Assembly: GCA_001972305.1 (NCBI GenBank)
Contig: BDDD01001380.1
Location: 198,928-262,927 of the forward strand
From: Cephalotus follicularis
Taxonomy: Eukaryota > Streptophyta > Magnoliopsida > Oxalidales > Cephalotaceae
Length of the DNA: 64,000 nt
Direction: 5' to 3'
Position numbers and translations under genes: made by a program. A model generated the notes under the pieces. It saw only the letters and a list, made by a program, of their open reading frames with translations. It was not told the origin of the DNA and did no database searches. Below, one piece after another: positions 1-11,803 of the stretch (the stretch's first letter is position 1; each line of letters starts with the position of its first letter).

Positions 1-2029
1 GGTTCATGTAGTGAGGTGCGCCAACGAATGATTTACCGGGGGAGGAGAGATTGTGTAGCCCTTCTACCGATGTTCATACGGTGCTCTGGAAGTGGGTATC
101 TATATTGAGTATATGAGGGATGTATTCAGTCCTGTAGCCAATGACCGCGTTTATAGAACACCGACGGAGTTTGCTATTTATGCTGCTGAGGTGGTTCCGG
201 CTATGGAAATGTGTGAGTTTGATTGTGCATGTGCGTGTGTGGAATGTGCTTGTGATTGATACAGTACCAGTAGTCCCCTTGAGAATTGTTGATCCTTAGA
301 GTTGATCTTCTGTTGATCCTTGGATCCTTGGCATGTTCTGATATATAAACTGTTATTTATCTTCTTTCCTTGAGGTCAGTTATTCAGTTGGTAGCTCTGA
401 CGTCTCCTCGGACTTTCTTTTTCATTAATATCCTTGTATATTTTTCACCCTTGCCTTGTTTTGTTGAGCAGTGGTAATGGGTTGTTCTCGGCCCAGTTGG
501 GGTAGGGCACGTTCACCTTGACTCTTGGCACCCCGGTGGAAGTAGGTTGCCCAGGATATTCCTTGATCTTACTCACTAGTCAGTTGGACTAATCCCCTCT
601 CAGTTTTGTGTGCTGAGGGAGCGGGGCAACAGTGTTCTTGAAATCCACTAAGGACAGCTTGTTGAGAGAGGTAGACATTGGACGCAGAACCTTAGGATGA
701 CTCCTAGGCCACGAGCACCTTCATGCATTTGGGGACATTCTTGGGGGTTATTTTGTATAGTGTTTGTTAATATCTATGTCTTGTAAAACCTTCTTGTAAA
801 CATGTGTAAAACTCTTGGATGTTGAGCGTCCTCGACAGTTTGCCCAGGACCGTGTATATAATTCATTTCTCTTGTTTTATATACTTTGTTGTTGTGCTGT
901 TTTCCCAGCCCTGGCGCTGTTTTTGCTTAGTGTTTGGGTGTGCAGGGACAACGTAGAAGTTCGTGGGTTGTTTGACCCTGGGCAGAGGTGCAGGTCTCCC
1001 CAGCCCTGGCCTTGGTGAAACTTCAGTGTTTCTCCCCGGGTCCTTTTGTGCGTGGCACCTCTGCTGAGATACTGGGGGAAAGGTGGCTTTGATCATGGTT
1101 GATCAAACCTTAGGTTGACTTCGCAGCTCAGGTTGGTTCACCTTAAGATGGAGTCTGGGGGCATCCCCGGGTGTTGATCCCGGTATACCGTAGGCGTTAA
1201 GTGGAGGTAAACAGTTTTCTTTAGTTTTGCCCGACCTCCTAACCTCGGACAAGCTTGGTCCCTGGAGATGTTTTGGTGGGTGAGCCCTGGTGGATCCCCT
1301 GGGTGCCTGATCGGGGTGAGATGTTATCTCCTTAGTGTAGTTCAAGTGTTGGTGGGACCTCGGGTGGTTGTCCCATGCACTTGGCGTTTATCCCCGGGCC
1401 CTTGTGTTGATCTCAGGCTTAGCCTTTGTTAAGTGTTGTCGTCCAATGAGGACATGTCCGAGGATGGTTCATCCTGGGAAGGCCTGTCTTAGGATGGGGC
1501 GCACGCCTAGTTTGGGGTATGTTATGTTGTGTTAGCATCCCCTTCCCAGGAACCCAGGCAAGACATAGTGTTGCGTTCTTTGTCCTGGCTCCCTCCCCTG
1601 ACATGTTCCCTTTAGTGGAACGGTGCGTTTGGACAGTGGGTGTGGTGCGCGTTCCCTTTAGTTAAACGGTGAGTTTGCTAAGTGGGTGTTGCGTTTGTTC
1701 CCTTTAGTTAAACGGTGCAGTTGCTAAGTGGGTGTTGTGCGCGTTTCTTCTGGTTAAATGGTGAGCTTTGGGGAAAGTTTAAGTAAGGGTTCTTTTGCTA
1801 TTTTACCCTTCCTTCTTTCCTCCTTCCTGCTTGGGCATTCCTTGTTTTTGTGCCTTGGGTGCGTTTGGTCGGGGAAGCGCGGCTCACCTCGGTAGCGCGT
1901 TTTAACGCCTGCCCTGACCTTAGCGTTAGCCTTTGTTGTTGTTGGGGTTTGGTTAGGGATCCAGGTGAGGGATCTTTCCACCTGGCACAGCCATCTTCGG
2001 GCGGGGGTGCTCGGGAACGGGGCGTGTCA
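1..2029 (+). mobile_element. LTR-A: 3' part of a chromovirus LTR (left end outside window)
   Basis: No coding capacity. The segment ends in GGGAACGGGGCGTGTCA (2013-2029), which matches the 3' ends of other Tekay/Del-type LTRs here; the mirror form is at 60394. Around 560-610 a stretch about a forbidden-to-miss 'TTGGACTAA-CCCCTC-CAGTTTT' block also occurs in the solo LTR at 44352-47286 (near 46740-46765), placing both in one lineage. The start lies left of the window, so I cannot tell a solo LTR from an element LTR. The bases after 2029 look like minus-strand LTR-B, so LTR-A probably inserted into LTR-B. Confidence 0.6.
1605..1773. repeat. 46-bp tandem repeat, about 3.7 copies
   Basis: Units begin with GTTCCCTTTAG at 1605, 1651 and 1697, each 46 bp long. 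A partial, more diverged unit starts near 1743 with GTTTCTTCTGG. Inside LTR-A. Confidence 0.8.
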
Positions 2030-2628
2030 GTTTATATTTTTTAAAACAATATATATATGTATATATATATATAAGCAAACTTTCCAAGTGGCTACAATAT
2101 AATGTATAGCAGTGTTGAATATATAATGTAATATTACAATAGTTTTCTTTTGATAAAATGGTAAAACAGTTCAGTAAAATCTTATTTTGAGAAAACAGTA
2201 ACGATGCAGTAGTTCTCACTTGGAGAAAACAGTACAACAGTCAGTAATCTCACTTGGAGAAAACAGTACAGTAACAGTCGGTTTTCTTTTTAAAACAGTA
2301 GTTGAAAACATTTAATTGTGCATATAGCACTCAGTGATCAAAATCCTTGAAACAGTAGTATTTATGTAAATACTTTGATACGATTCAGTAGGAAAGATGC
2401 ACTTGCGTAACAGTAATTTGAGTAGCCAATATACACTAGCATTACAGTAATTTCAATAGCAGTTCAAGGATCAAACCGTACATTCAGTAGCGATTATGCA
2501 ATCAAACAGTAGATATATAAGTTGTTCAATCCTATATTCTGATTACATATAGCCAGGATTGATTGTGGAAATCATCATAGATGGAAGCCAGTGTAATCAG
2601 GGGAATTAAATATGAAACAGGCTCATAA

Positions 2629-2803
2629 GCATCGACAGTTTAAAATAGAGCGTCGACAGTTTTAGCTCAAAGCATCGCCTGTTATCTTAAAGTGTCGACA
2701 GTGTTCTTCATTTAAGCGTCGATGCATTTCCACTTAAGCATCGACAATTTGCCTTTAAGCGTCGATGGTTCCCAGTAAAGCGTCGACGATTTTTATCGAC
2801 CAG
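2629..2803. repeat. GTCGAC-motif array (AAGCGTCGAC type)
   Basis: About eight copies of a degenerate A[AG]GC[GA]TCGA[CT] core (GTCGAC, ATCGAC, GTCGAT) every 18-30 bp with unrelated spacers. Inside LTR-B. Confidence 0.75.
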
Positions 2804-3514
2804 GCAATTTAACAGAACATCGCATGCATTTTGCAGTTCAATCCAATCCAATCAACATCATATAATCACATATAAATCATCTCAACCTGAATACATGCTC
2901 CATGTTCAGAATCATGTCATAATCCCTACCTAAAATAGCTTTCCCAGAATAAATTGATTGATTCTTCACCTTTAACTCCAACTCCTTCAATTCCAATCAA
3001 CTTCAACAATTTCCAGAATTTAATCTATATATGCATGTTAACAGTAGGTAGATATATCAAAATCAATATGTATATCTAACTAATTAACCATAACCAATCA
3101 ACTGCAACGAAATCAGTAGCTTACCAATACAATTCCAGGCTTCAAACTCAACCTTGAACACTCCCTGTTCAACATGTACTAATACAGCAGATGGATTCCT
3201 CTCCTTCAACGTTTTCCAACTCTCAACTCAATCAACACAATAGCTGATATATAAGATTTCATCTCAGTAATTCCTCTGATTCATCTAACTCAAGTTTTCA
3301 CCTTTTCCTTCTCCCTCTCTCAACCATCGTTTTCTTTCATTTTGTTTTCTTCATCCTATCTTGCAAGTGGCACCAGTGGAAGACATATGGAATACACTAA
3401 TATGGCATGCTAATAACAGCTGGTGACACGTCCTAGGGCACCTGCCGTGCAGATGATAAAAATTATGCCATTTTTCTATTTAAATCAACACATAGCACAC
3501 ACCTGTCATCGTGC

Positions 3515-3705
3515 AAAGCGTCGACAGTATGGCGTGAGCATCGAAGGTTTGTCCACTGCTTCGTCCAGATCACACACGCTATTGCACTGTTCCAAACGAG
3601 ACGTATCATACACCCGTAATCGTTCAAAGCGTCGACGGTATGCTCCTTGGCATCGACGGTTAGGCACAAAGCGTCGATGCTTGTCTCTTGGTGTAGACGG
3701 TTTGG
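3515..3705. repeat. GTCGAC-motif array (AAGCGTCGAC type)
   Basis: Second array in LTR-B. Cores CAAAGCGTCGAC, GAGCATCGA, TGGCATCGACGG and AAAGCGTCGATG are spaced irregularly. Short arginine-rich open frames across it are by-products of the repeat. Confidence 0.7.
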
Positions 3706-3924
3706 CGCCATAAGCTGCTTTCTCACGTGTCATTTCAACAAATCTCAAATCATTTCAATGCAGTCCTGTATTTACCTAAATTCCATTCAATCAAGTACTT
3801 AACTTGATCCAATAGTATCAATCAACTTAATCAAAATGACAATTAAATATGAATTTCAATTCAATGTATATTTTATTCATTAATGGCACAATATACATCA
3901 AATTTAAAAATTACGGTGATTACA

Positions 3925-4180
3925 TATATAGCTTACCCAATGGTTCCATCTCTACATGAGACCATTTCACTGTTTCGTTCCTTAAGAAATTATTTCCGCT
4001 TCATAAAACCAATAAGCATGGGAACGACATTCTCCAATTTCACCAAAAACCAAATGAACCATTCTCTAGGTGTATGGAGCGTTTTAAATGCCTCCTCTTA
4101 GAGTGTCCTCATCACGGTTTAAACACTTGGCATTTATGCCAAATCATCTATGAAGGGATCGTCAACTAGACCAAGCAATT
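3925..4180 (+). pseudogene. gag: Athila I gag, central part (interrupted)
   Basis: Translating the + strand in the frame that reads CPHHGLNTW around 4100-4130 gives the conserved core of Athila/Tat-type gag (capsid-like domain), which packages element RNA in cytoplasmic particles. In-frame stops occur near 3958 (TGA where Trp is expected) and 4166 (TAG). The reading frame is cut on the left by LTR-B and on the right by gypsy I; it resumes at 14554 beyond the duplicated site GGTCG. The part toward the N-terminus and the 5' LTR is not in the window. Confidence 0.7.
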
Positions 4181-4377
4181 GGTCGTGTAATAACCTGTTT
4201 GTCTGTGTTAAAATTTTCGCGTTTTTAATCTGTTTGTTTAGTAATTTGCCTATTTTGTTTTGGTCTATTTGTTTTGGACTAACTGATGCCAGCCTTAGTT
4301 TTTTTTAGGACCTGTTAGAATGTGTACATGGATAAGTAAAATTAATTTTATTATATTTTAATTAGTTTTAAATCAAA

Positions 4378-4395
4378 TTTTATTATAAAAATAGT
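4378..4395 (+). promoter_or_regulatory. Possible LTR promoter (TATA box)
   Basis: TTATTATAAAAATAG precedes a long CT-rich block typical of plant 5' leaders. The same arrangement is in the 3' LTR near 11996-12013. Start site not proven. Confidence 0.35.
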
Positions 4396-5275
4396 AAAAT
4401 TGTTTCATTTAAAAATAAAATTTTAAATTATTTTCTTCTCTCTCTCCTTTATCACCCAATCCCGTTTTCCTCTCCCTCTCATAACTCCCTCCCCCGATTT
4501 TCTCCCTCTTTCCATCTTCTTCTCCCAAAATCTCTCCCATTTCCTTTATCTTTCTCGAAATGGTCTCTCCTTTCCATTTAAGTAACCAGTCAGCCCCTCT
4601 TATCATGCCATTCTCTCTCTCTCATTTGGTTGTAGCCGATTCTGCAAGATGGAAAATTTACTGTGTTCTTCTTGCAGCCTCATCTTCTCAATCAGGTTTG
4701 TACTCTAACGGTTAGACTTGTGGATTGTTTTGTTTTGATATGTATAACCTTGACAGATTGTTGAGTCCTTGTGTCTTCCTCTCTCTTTTTCTTGTGAACA
4801 GTCGTTGTAATCCTTAGGCATTTTGTGTTCCTCGTGCAGTTTTTGTATCACCATTACAGGTTAGTTATCTCATTTTGCTGTGATGGTTTGTCATGGTTAG
4901 TTACAAATCCGTTTGCATGTTCATATAGGTTGTTAGAATGTCATTTTTTTTGGATTGCTGCCACTCTATATTCTGCCATTGTTTTTGAGTCTGCTAAACA
5001 GCCTTTAGGCATCTTGTATAGGTTGCAATCTGGTTTTAGTAATTAGTGGTTGGTATTTTGAAAGTAATTTGGTTAAATATCTATGTATGCAATGGATTAG
5101 AATTCACCTCTCTTTAAGCATAACCACTGTTTACCTATCTCTTATTAATTTCAGTGTTCTTTTACTGTTTTAATACCGTATATAGTCTTGTTTAAATGAT
5201 TGAGATCCTCTGGTAATGTGATATCCAGGTTTTGACAGAAAATTTGCATAGGATTGTTAGAATTGTGTTTTATGT

Positions 5276-5480
5276 CGTCCGGAACAGTCGGCTATTTCCA
5301 TGAACAGTCGGCAGTTAGGCATTGTGTAGTCGGCTGTCTTCCTGATTAGTCGACTGCTATGCCTTGCACAGTCGACTGACTCTTGTCCCAGTCAACTGAC
5401 TGCAGTTCTGCTTATGTAGTCAGCTGGCCATGTGGTGCAGTCGACTGCCATGCTTCAAACAGTCGACTGGATTTTGTTAT
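5276..5480. repeat. GTCGAC-motif array (AGTCGACTG type)
   Basis: About ten cores such as CAGTCGACTG, AGTCGGCTG and AGTCAACTG, 18-28 bp apart, spacers unrelated. It lies downstream of the possible TATA box, so it would be transcribed. Confidence 0.8.
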
Positions 5481-6982
5481 AATCGGTTGGTGAGTCTAGG
5501 AAAATTTCTGCTTTCAAATTTCCTTATTCGTTTATTCTTCTGTTGGATCGAGGTCTATTTTAAACACCGTTATACTTATGCTTTGATGACCGTAATTGTT
5601 TCAAATCCTTATATGCACAATTTCATATTTTATAGATTTTTGTGCTAACGAAGGTGCAGTTTAGAAATTGTCGATCTTTTCATAAGGTTATTCTGTGATC
5701 GCATAAGGTATGGATACTATCGTTCTTTGGCTATTTTAATCTGATTTTTATTGAGATAAATCAGTTTCACCTTTATGATAAATGTACAAATTTTTCTTGT
5801 TAACTTCTAATGGTGTTGAAATGGAATTTTTCGTCTTCGGATATTTGGTTTTATTTGAATAAAATCTGTTTTATTAATAAGTTGAATATTACTGATTTTA
5901 TAATTTGAGCATGACTTTCACTATTGGAATTATGTTAAACGGGTATGACTTTCACCATTGAAAGTATGCTAATTTTGATTAAACAAACATGACTTTCACT
6001 TTTGGAAGTATGTTACTTTTGAATATAGATATGATTATGATTTTTGATATGTATAGAAACTGTTTGGAAAAATTTGCTTATGTTTTGAATTGCTTTTGAA
6101 TAAAACAATGTTTTAGCATAGTGACATACAGAGAAAAACCTACCTATGAGGTTTCATAGGCATGTTCATTGGCATGGAGGACATGACACCTACCGTGACG
6201 GTGTGATCGGTCTACGACGTCTCTCTTAATATATATCCTAAGGGTAGGGCATGGATCCTTTTGAGGCGTATGAGTTGACTCTAGTTATTGTTGGATTTGG
6301 ATTTTGGGATTGATTATGTAGTGCTGTACACATCTTTCCATTTGGCATGTGGGTCTCGCGAACCCCTTGCACTTATATATATATATATATATACACACTT
6401 TGGATCTCTGTATGGAATTATGAAAACTGGATAAAGTTATGATTTGAGAATTTATCTTATTCAAAAAATTTGATACTATGCTATTTGTAAAGTTATGAAA
6501 ATTTTATAACTGTTTTGCTTAAATATTCTATTTTATGAATATTTAACTATGTTAATTTCTGATTTTAAAGTTCAGATATTTTGTTTACCTTTTACTGTTT
6601 TATTTTCCTTATCCGTACTGAGGTTTGCTTAGCTACATTTTTGTTTCCATGCGGTACGTTTCAGGAGCATCGGGGAAATGTGTGATGAGTGAGGTCCACC
6701 TATGTCTGAGGATCATCTAGGAGATTGGTCCGTTTATGTTTTTGTTGTCCTATGGTCATGTTAGGGCCTGTCTTTTGAACAATGTTATGCTTTTAAGTTT
6801 TTGACTTCGGATTATGATTTTTGTTTATGTTAAAAGTTTAAACTATGTTTTCAGATTATCAAATGTTATGTTTAGACCACCACGTATTTTGAATAAAGAT
6901 AAGTTATGCTTTGAGTTCATGTTTAGATGTGTTCTTTGTTACGACCTGTAAGGTCTCCCACCGTTCGGGGTGTTACAGATTG

Positions 6983-6995
6983 TGGTATCAGTGAC
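6983..6995 (+). other. Primer-binding site (tRNA-iMet), gypsy I
   Basis: TGGTATCAGTGAC starts 5 bp after the 5' LTR. The first nine bases match the complement of the plant initiator tRNA-Met 3' end (TGGTATCAGAGC); later bases have diverged. Confidence 0.85.
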
Positions 6996-7150
6996 TAGGT
7001 TTTGTTCCTTAGAAGACCTAACTAGGTTGGACCTATGAGATTGGGTAGACTTTGGGTTAAGGCTATTTCGTTACGGTCTTTTCAATATGTCTTTTGCTTT
7101 GGCCTTTTGATTCTTTTTATCTTTATCTTGGCCCGGTTTCTGTTGCGTAG

Positions 7151-8330
7151 ATGGTACGAATAAGGAATGCCCCTCAGAGAACTGCACCAGCTAGGGCAAG
7201 GGAAGAGGTCAAAAATGAGCCTGTTGTGGAAGAGTTGGTGAGACAGGCAGTGGCTCAAGAGGTTAATCGAGTTATGCACCATTATAATCCGGGATCGTCG
7301 ACGAGAGCAAGTTGCTGAGGATAATGCACTGACTAATGCTCATGTGGATAGGGGAGCCAGGAACTAGCATGACACTCTGGTTTATGTTTGGCTTGAGAGA
7401 TTCCAAAAGCAGAGACCGCAGTCTTTTAGCTCAGCACCGACACCTGTTGAGGTAGAGCACTGCATCGCACACATGGAGAAGATTTTTGATGTGCTGGGTT
7501 GTGATGATGTGCAGAAGGTTAAATTGGCTGCTTACAAGATGGAAGGTGACGCACAAAGGTGGTGGAAGACCTTGAAGTTGGCTAAGGGTAGAAGATTCAT
7601 TGATGCTTTATCCTGGTTGGGGTTCTGTGAAGTCTTCTATCAACAGTATTTTCCCACTGCTGACAAGGAGGCTTATGCAAGGGAGTATGTCAATACAAGG
7701 CTAAAATATGGAGAGTCAGTTACTGAGTTCTTAACCCGGTTCACCAGATTGGCCGGCTTTGCTGGATCCGCAGCGGGAACAGCAGAGGAACAGGCTGAGA
7801 AGTTTAAGTGGAAGTTGCACTATCAGCTCAGAGGTAAGCTGATAAATTCAATGTTTGCTGATGTTTCTGAAGTTTCCAATACTGCGAAGAACATAGAGTT
7901 GGAGAGGTTAGACTTTCAGGCAGCTCGACAAGAAGGAGAAAGAAAGCGGGGCAGAGCTGATGCTCAGGGTCAGAATTCTGGGCAGCAAAATAAAGGCCAA
8001 GGCGGTCAGTGGAATAAAGGCCGTGACAATAAGCAGCATAAGAAGAATAATGATCAGAACAAAGGTGGAGGACAGCAGCTTCAGCAAGGTAATGATCGGA
8101 GGCAAGCTTAGGGAGCTGGTGGTGGGGGTAACCCCAATGTTCATATTGCACTATGTGACACTTGTGGGAAGAGGCATCCTGTTGGGATATTTTACAAGGC
8201 TACTGGCGCATGCTTTAATTATGGACAGATAGGTCATCGCTTTATGGATTGTCTAGACCCTCGTCCGAAGGAGAGGAGAGGTAATGGTGGAAATGAAGAA
8301 CAGCGGAATGCTGGAGGCAGAGTATTTGCA
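7151..8330 (+). pseudogene. gag: Gypsy I gag
   Basis: Starts at ATG 7151 (MVRIRNAPQRT). A frameshift near 7300 moves the frame to that of the long stretch at 7473-8111, which holds the retrotransposon gag core (AYKMEGDAQRWW, FYQQYFPTADKEA). A Gln/Gly/Lys/Asn-rich tail follows. TAG at 8109 interrupts before the zinc-binding part. The CCHC knuckle around 8205-8250 reads [14 protein letters not shown], with Tyr replacing the second Cys, so metal and RNA binding is probably lost. It continues in frame into pol. Confidence 0.85.
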
Positions 8331-11300
8331 TTGACTACTCATCAGGCAGCAAATGCTCCAGGTACTGTTTTGAGTTTCCTTTCTGTTGGTAACCATAGGG
8401 CTTTTGTACTGTATGATACTGGATCGACTCACACTGTGGTAGCGAGATCTTTTGTTCGGCATCTTAGGGTGCCTTCGCAGTCTTTGGATCTAGCTTTGGT
8501 TCTTTCTACCCCTATGGGTACTTCTGTTATTATATCAGAGTATTTCTGTGATTGCCCTGTTTCGTTCGATGACAAGGTTCATGAGGCGGACCTTATTCCT
8601 ATTGATATGCATGATTTTGATATGATTCTTGGCATGGACTGGTTGGACCGACATCGAGCTTCGATTGACTGTCATGCTGGGAGGATTTTGTTTGGAGATG
8701 TGGATATACCTGATTTTATTTATCAGGCTTCACGACTGAGGAATGATGTCAAGATAATTTTAGTTTTGAAGGCTCGGAAGATGGTAGCTAAGGGCACTAA
8801 GAGATTCTTAGCTATCGTGAAAGATGTCTCTAAGGATGAATCTCGCTTTGAGGATTATCCTGTGGTTAGAGAGTTTTCAGATGTATTTCCAGAGGAGTTA
8901 CTGGGATTGCCATCACAACGGAAAGTGGAGTTTACCATCGAGCTCATTCCTGGGGTGGCACCTATAACTAAAGCACATTATAGGATGGCACCGCTTGAGT
9001 TGCAAGAGCTGAAGGAGCAGTTGCAAGAATTATTGGATCGAGGTTTTATCTCGCCGAGTGTTTCGCCGTGGGGAGCTCCGGTTCTGTTTGTGAAGAAGAA
9101 GGAAGAGTCTATGAGGATGTGCATAGACTACAGAGAATTGAATCGGATTACCATCAGGAACAAATACCCTTTGCCTAGGATTGATGACCTATTTGATCAA
9201 CTCCAAGGTGCACGGTATTTTTCTACGATCGATTTGAGATCTGGATATCATCAGCTACGAGTAAGGGATGAAGACATACCTAAGACTGCTTTTAGAACAC
9301 AGTATGAGCATTATGAGTTTTTGGTGATACCATTCGGAATTACGAATGCGCCGACAGTCTTCATGGATTTGATGAATAGGGTGTTTCATGAGTTCTTAGA
9401 TCGGTTTGTGATTGTGTTTATAGATGATATCCTAGTGTATTCCAAGTCAAAAGAAGAACATGTGGAGCAGCTTCATATAGTGCTGGGGATCTTGAGGAAG
9501 AATCGGCTATAAGCAAAGTTTTTGAAATGTGAGTTCTGGTTAGAACATGTGGCATTCTTGGGCCATGTGATTACAGCGGAAGGTATTAGTGTGCATCCTA
9601 CTAAGGTTGAGGTTATTACTAAACGGCCGAGACTTACCACAGTGACGGAGGTCAAGAGCTTTCTGGGTTTGGCTGGCTACTATAGGTGGTTTATGGAAGG
9701 CTTTTCCTCCATAGCCTAGCCACTGACTCAGCTTATGAGAAAGGGAACTAAGTTTGTGTGGAATGAAGAACGGGAGGCAAGCTTTGAGAAGTTGAAGAAC
9801 GGTCATGTGTCTGCACCGATTCTTCGTTTGCCATCTGGGTCAGGTGGATACCATATATATAGTGATGCTTCCAAGAAGGGTTTGGGATGTGTTTTGATGC
9901 AGCACGATCACGTCATGGCTTATGCTTCAAGACAGTTGAAGCCCTATGAAGTGAACTAACCTACACATGACCTTGAGTTAGCAGCAGGGGTTTTTGCTTT
10001 AAAGATCTGGAGGCACTATTTGTACGGAGAAACTTGTGACGTTTTCACTGATCATAAGAGTCTCAAGTACATTTTCACTCAGAAGAAGCTGAACATGCGT
10101 CAGAGAAGGTGGTTGGAGTTTCTAAAAGACTATGATCTGAATATTCAGTACCACCCTGGTAAAGCAAATGTGGTAGCTGATGCTCTGAGTAGGAAGAGTA
10201 CTAGGAGTGTAGCGGCTTTGCTTACTCAGCCGCAGTTGACATCAGATATGGAACGTTTGGACTTGAATTTGTTTGTTCGGGGTTCTGGAGGTTATATGGC
10301 CGGTATGAGTATAGAACCTACTCTTATATCTCGAATTAAGGCAGCTCAGATTGATGATGGTGAGTTATGGGTCTTAGTCCAGAATGTTGGTGTGGGTAAG
10401 CAGTCGGAGTTTCGTGTGGATAAGCATGGTGTTATATGGCTGGGTAGACGGTTGTGTGTGCCGGCTGATCCTACTATCAGAGAAGCCATTTTGTCTGAGG
10501 CACACAGTTCTCCATTTTCTATACATCCTAATTCTACAAAAATGTATAGAGACTTGAAGAAGAATTTCTGGTAGAATGGAATGAAGAAGGACGTAGCAGA
10601 ATTTGTTGGGAGGTGTTTGGTCTGTCAGCAGGTCAAGATTGAACACCAGAGAGCTAGTGGATTGTTACAGCCCTTGGAGGCTCCAGTATGGAAATGGGAG
10701 AGCATAGCGATGGATTTTGTTACAGGTTTACCAAGGAGTTTTAGGAGGAATGATGCTATCTGGGTAGTGGTGGATCGATTGACAAAATCGGCTCACTTCT
10801 TAGCTATCCGAGAGGACTTCTCTGTGGACCGTTTGGCGAAATTTTTCCAACGGGAGATAGTGAGACTTCACGGGACACCTGTATCCATTATTTCGGATAG
10901 AGATCCCCGTTTCACTTAACGGTTTTGGAAGGGATTTTAGAAGGCGTGGGGTACAAGGCTCAATTACAGTACATCTTTCCATCCACAGATAAATGGGCAG
11001 TCTGAGAGGACCATCCAGACTTTAGAGGACATGCTAAGGTCTTGTGCTTTAGAGTGGACTAGAACCTGGGATGAGGATTTGAGCTTGGTGGAATTTGCAT
11101 ATAATAACAGTTGGCATGCTAGTATTCGGATGGCTTCGTTTGAGACTTTGTATGGGAGGAAGTGTCAATCTCTTACATGTTGGGATGAAGTAGGAGAAAG
11201 GATCATTGAGGGACCCGAGCTAGTACAAATCACTACTGAAAAAGTGGCTATAGCAAGGGAGATATTGAAGGTAGCTCAATCTCGACAGAAGAGTTATGCG

Positions 11301-11749
11301 GACAGACATCGGAGGGACTTAGAGTTAAAAGCAGGTGAACATGTGTTCTTGAAGGTTTCACCTTGGAAAAGAGTCCGTCGGTTTGGATTGAAAGGGAAGT
11401 TGAGTCCTCGGTTTATAGGACCATTTGAAGTTCTGGAAAAGGTTGACGCAGTTGCATATCGGTAGCTTTGCCTCCACAGCTAGCACCTGTCCATAACATG
11501 TTCCATGTGTCTATGTTGAGGGGTTATCAGTATCATCCCCTACACGTAGTCCACTATCCTTTGGACAGGATTCAAGAGGATTTATCTTGTGAGGAGGAGG
11601 CTAAAGCTATTCTAGATCGACATGAGCGGGTTACGAGAAACAAGACCATTCCTTTAGTCAAGGTCTTGTGGAAGAACCATCCTGAGAGTGAGGCTACCTG
11701 GGAGTTGGAGGAGCATATTCGGGAAGAATACCCTCGCTTGTTTGTTTGA
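8331..11749 (+). pseudogene. pol: Gypsy I pol (protease, RT, RNase H, integrase, chromodomain-like tail)
   Basis: Domains in order: aspartic protease with DTG catalytic motif (LYDTGSTH, about 8412-8440); reverse transcriptase with [12 protein letters not shown] and the FIDD catalytic box (about 9415-9430); RNase H (SDASKKGLGC near 9860, TDHKSLKY near 10048); integrase with a zinc region near 10500-10630, a core ending in the [13 protein letters not shown] region near 10990, and a C-terminal PLVKVLWKNHPESEATWE chromodomain-type tail. In-frame stops at 9510, 9717, 9957, 10572, 10917 and 11463, with a frameshift near 11463, break it. Several stops fit CAG to TAG or TGG to TAG transitions, as expected from methyl-cytosine decay. 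Confidence 0.92.
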
Positions 11750-11791
11750 GGTATGTGGTTATTTATGATTTCGGGACAAAATCTTTTTTTT

Positions 11792-11803
11792 AGGGGGTGC
11801 AGA
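11792..11803 (+). other. Polypurine tract, gypsy I
   Basis: AGGGGGTGCAGA lies directly before the TGTAATA start of the 3' LTR and would prime plus-strand DNA synthesis. Confidence 0.85.

Larger units (their letters stand above)
2030..3924 (-). mobile_element. LTR-B: minus-strand LTR inserted in Athila I gag
   Basis: The right end GGTGATTACA (ending at 3924) is the inverted start of an LTR (TGTAATCACC on the minus strand). The next base resumes Athila I gag-like coding sequence, so this is an insertion into Athila I. The left end is not seen because LTR-A lies against it, so a target-site duplication cannot be tested. The block has AT-rich stretches, no open frame of note and two GTCGAC-motif arrays. 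Same general lineage as the other long chromovirus LTRs. Confidence 0.55.
4186..6977 (+). repeat. Gypsy I 5' LTR (2792 bp)
   Basis: Starts TGTAATAACC and ends GGTGTTACA. It aligns along its length with 11804-14548. By eye the first 110 bp differ at more than ten positions, so the insertion is not recent. It contains a CT-rich stretch (4430-4620), a GTCGAC-motif array (5276-5480) and a (TA)n run near 6375-6392. Confidence 0.93.

Noticed and set aside
863..2237. Several open frames of 60-95 codons in the first 2.2 kb
   Set aside because: They lie in LTR-A, have no family likeness and overlap each other on both strands.
3423..3748. Arginine-rich short open frames on both strands
   Set aside because: Same cause: the motif array in LTR-B avoids stops in some frames.
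6983..6995. tRNA-like sequence after the gypsy I and gypsy III 5' LTRs
   Set aside because: Only 9-12 bases match initiator tRNA-Met, as a primer-binding site should; no tRNA gene.
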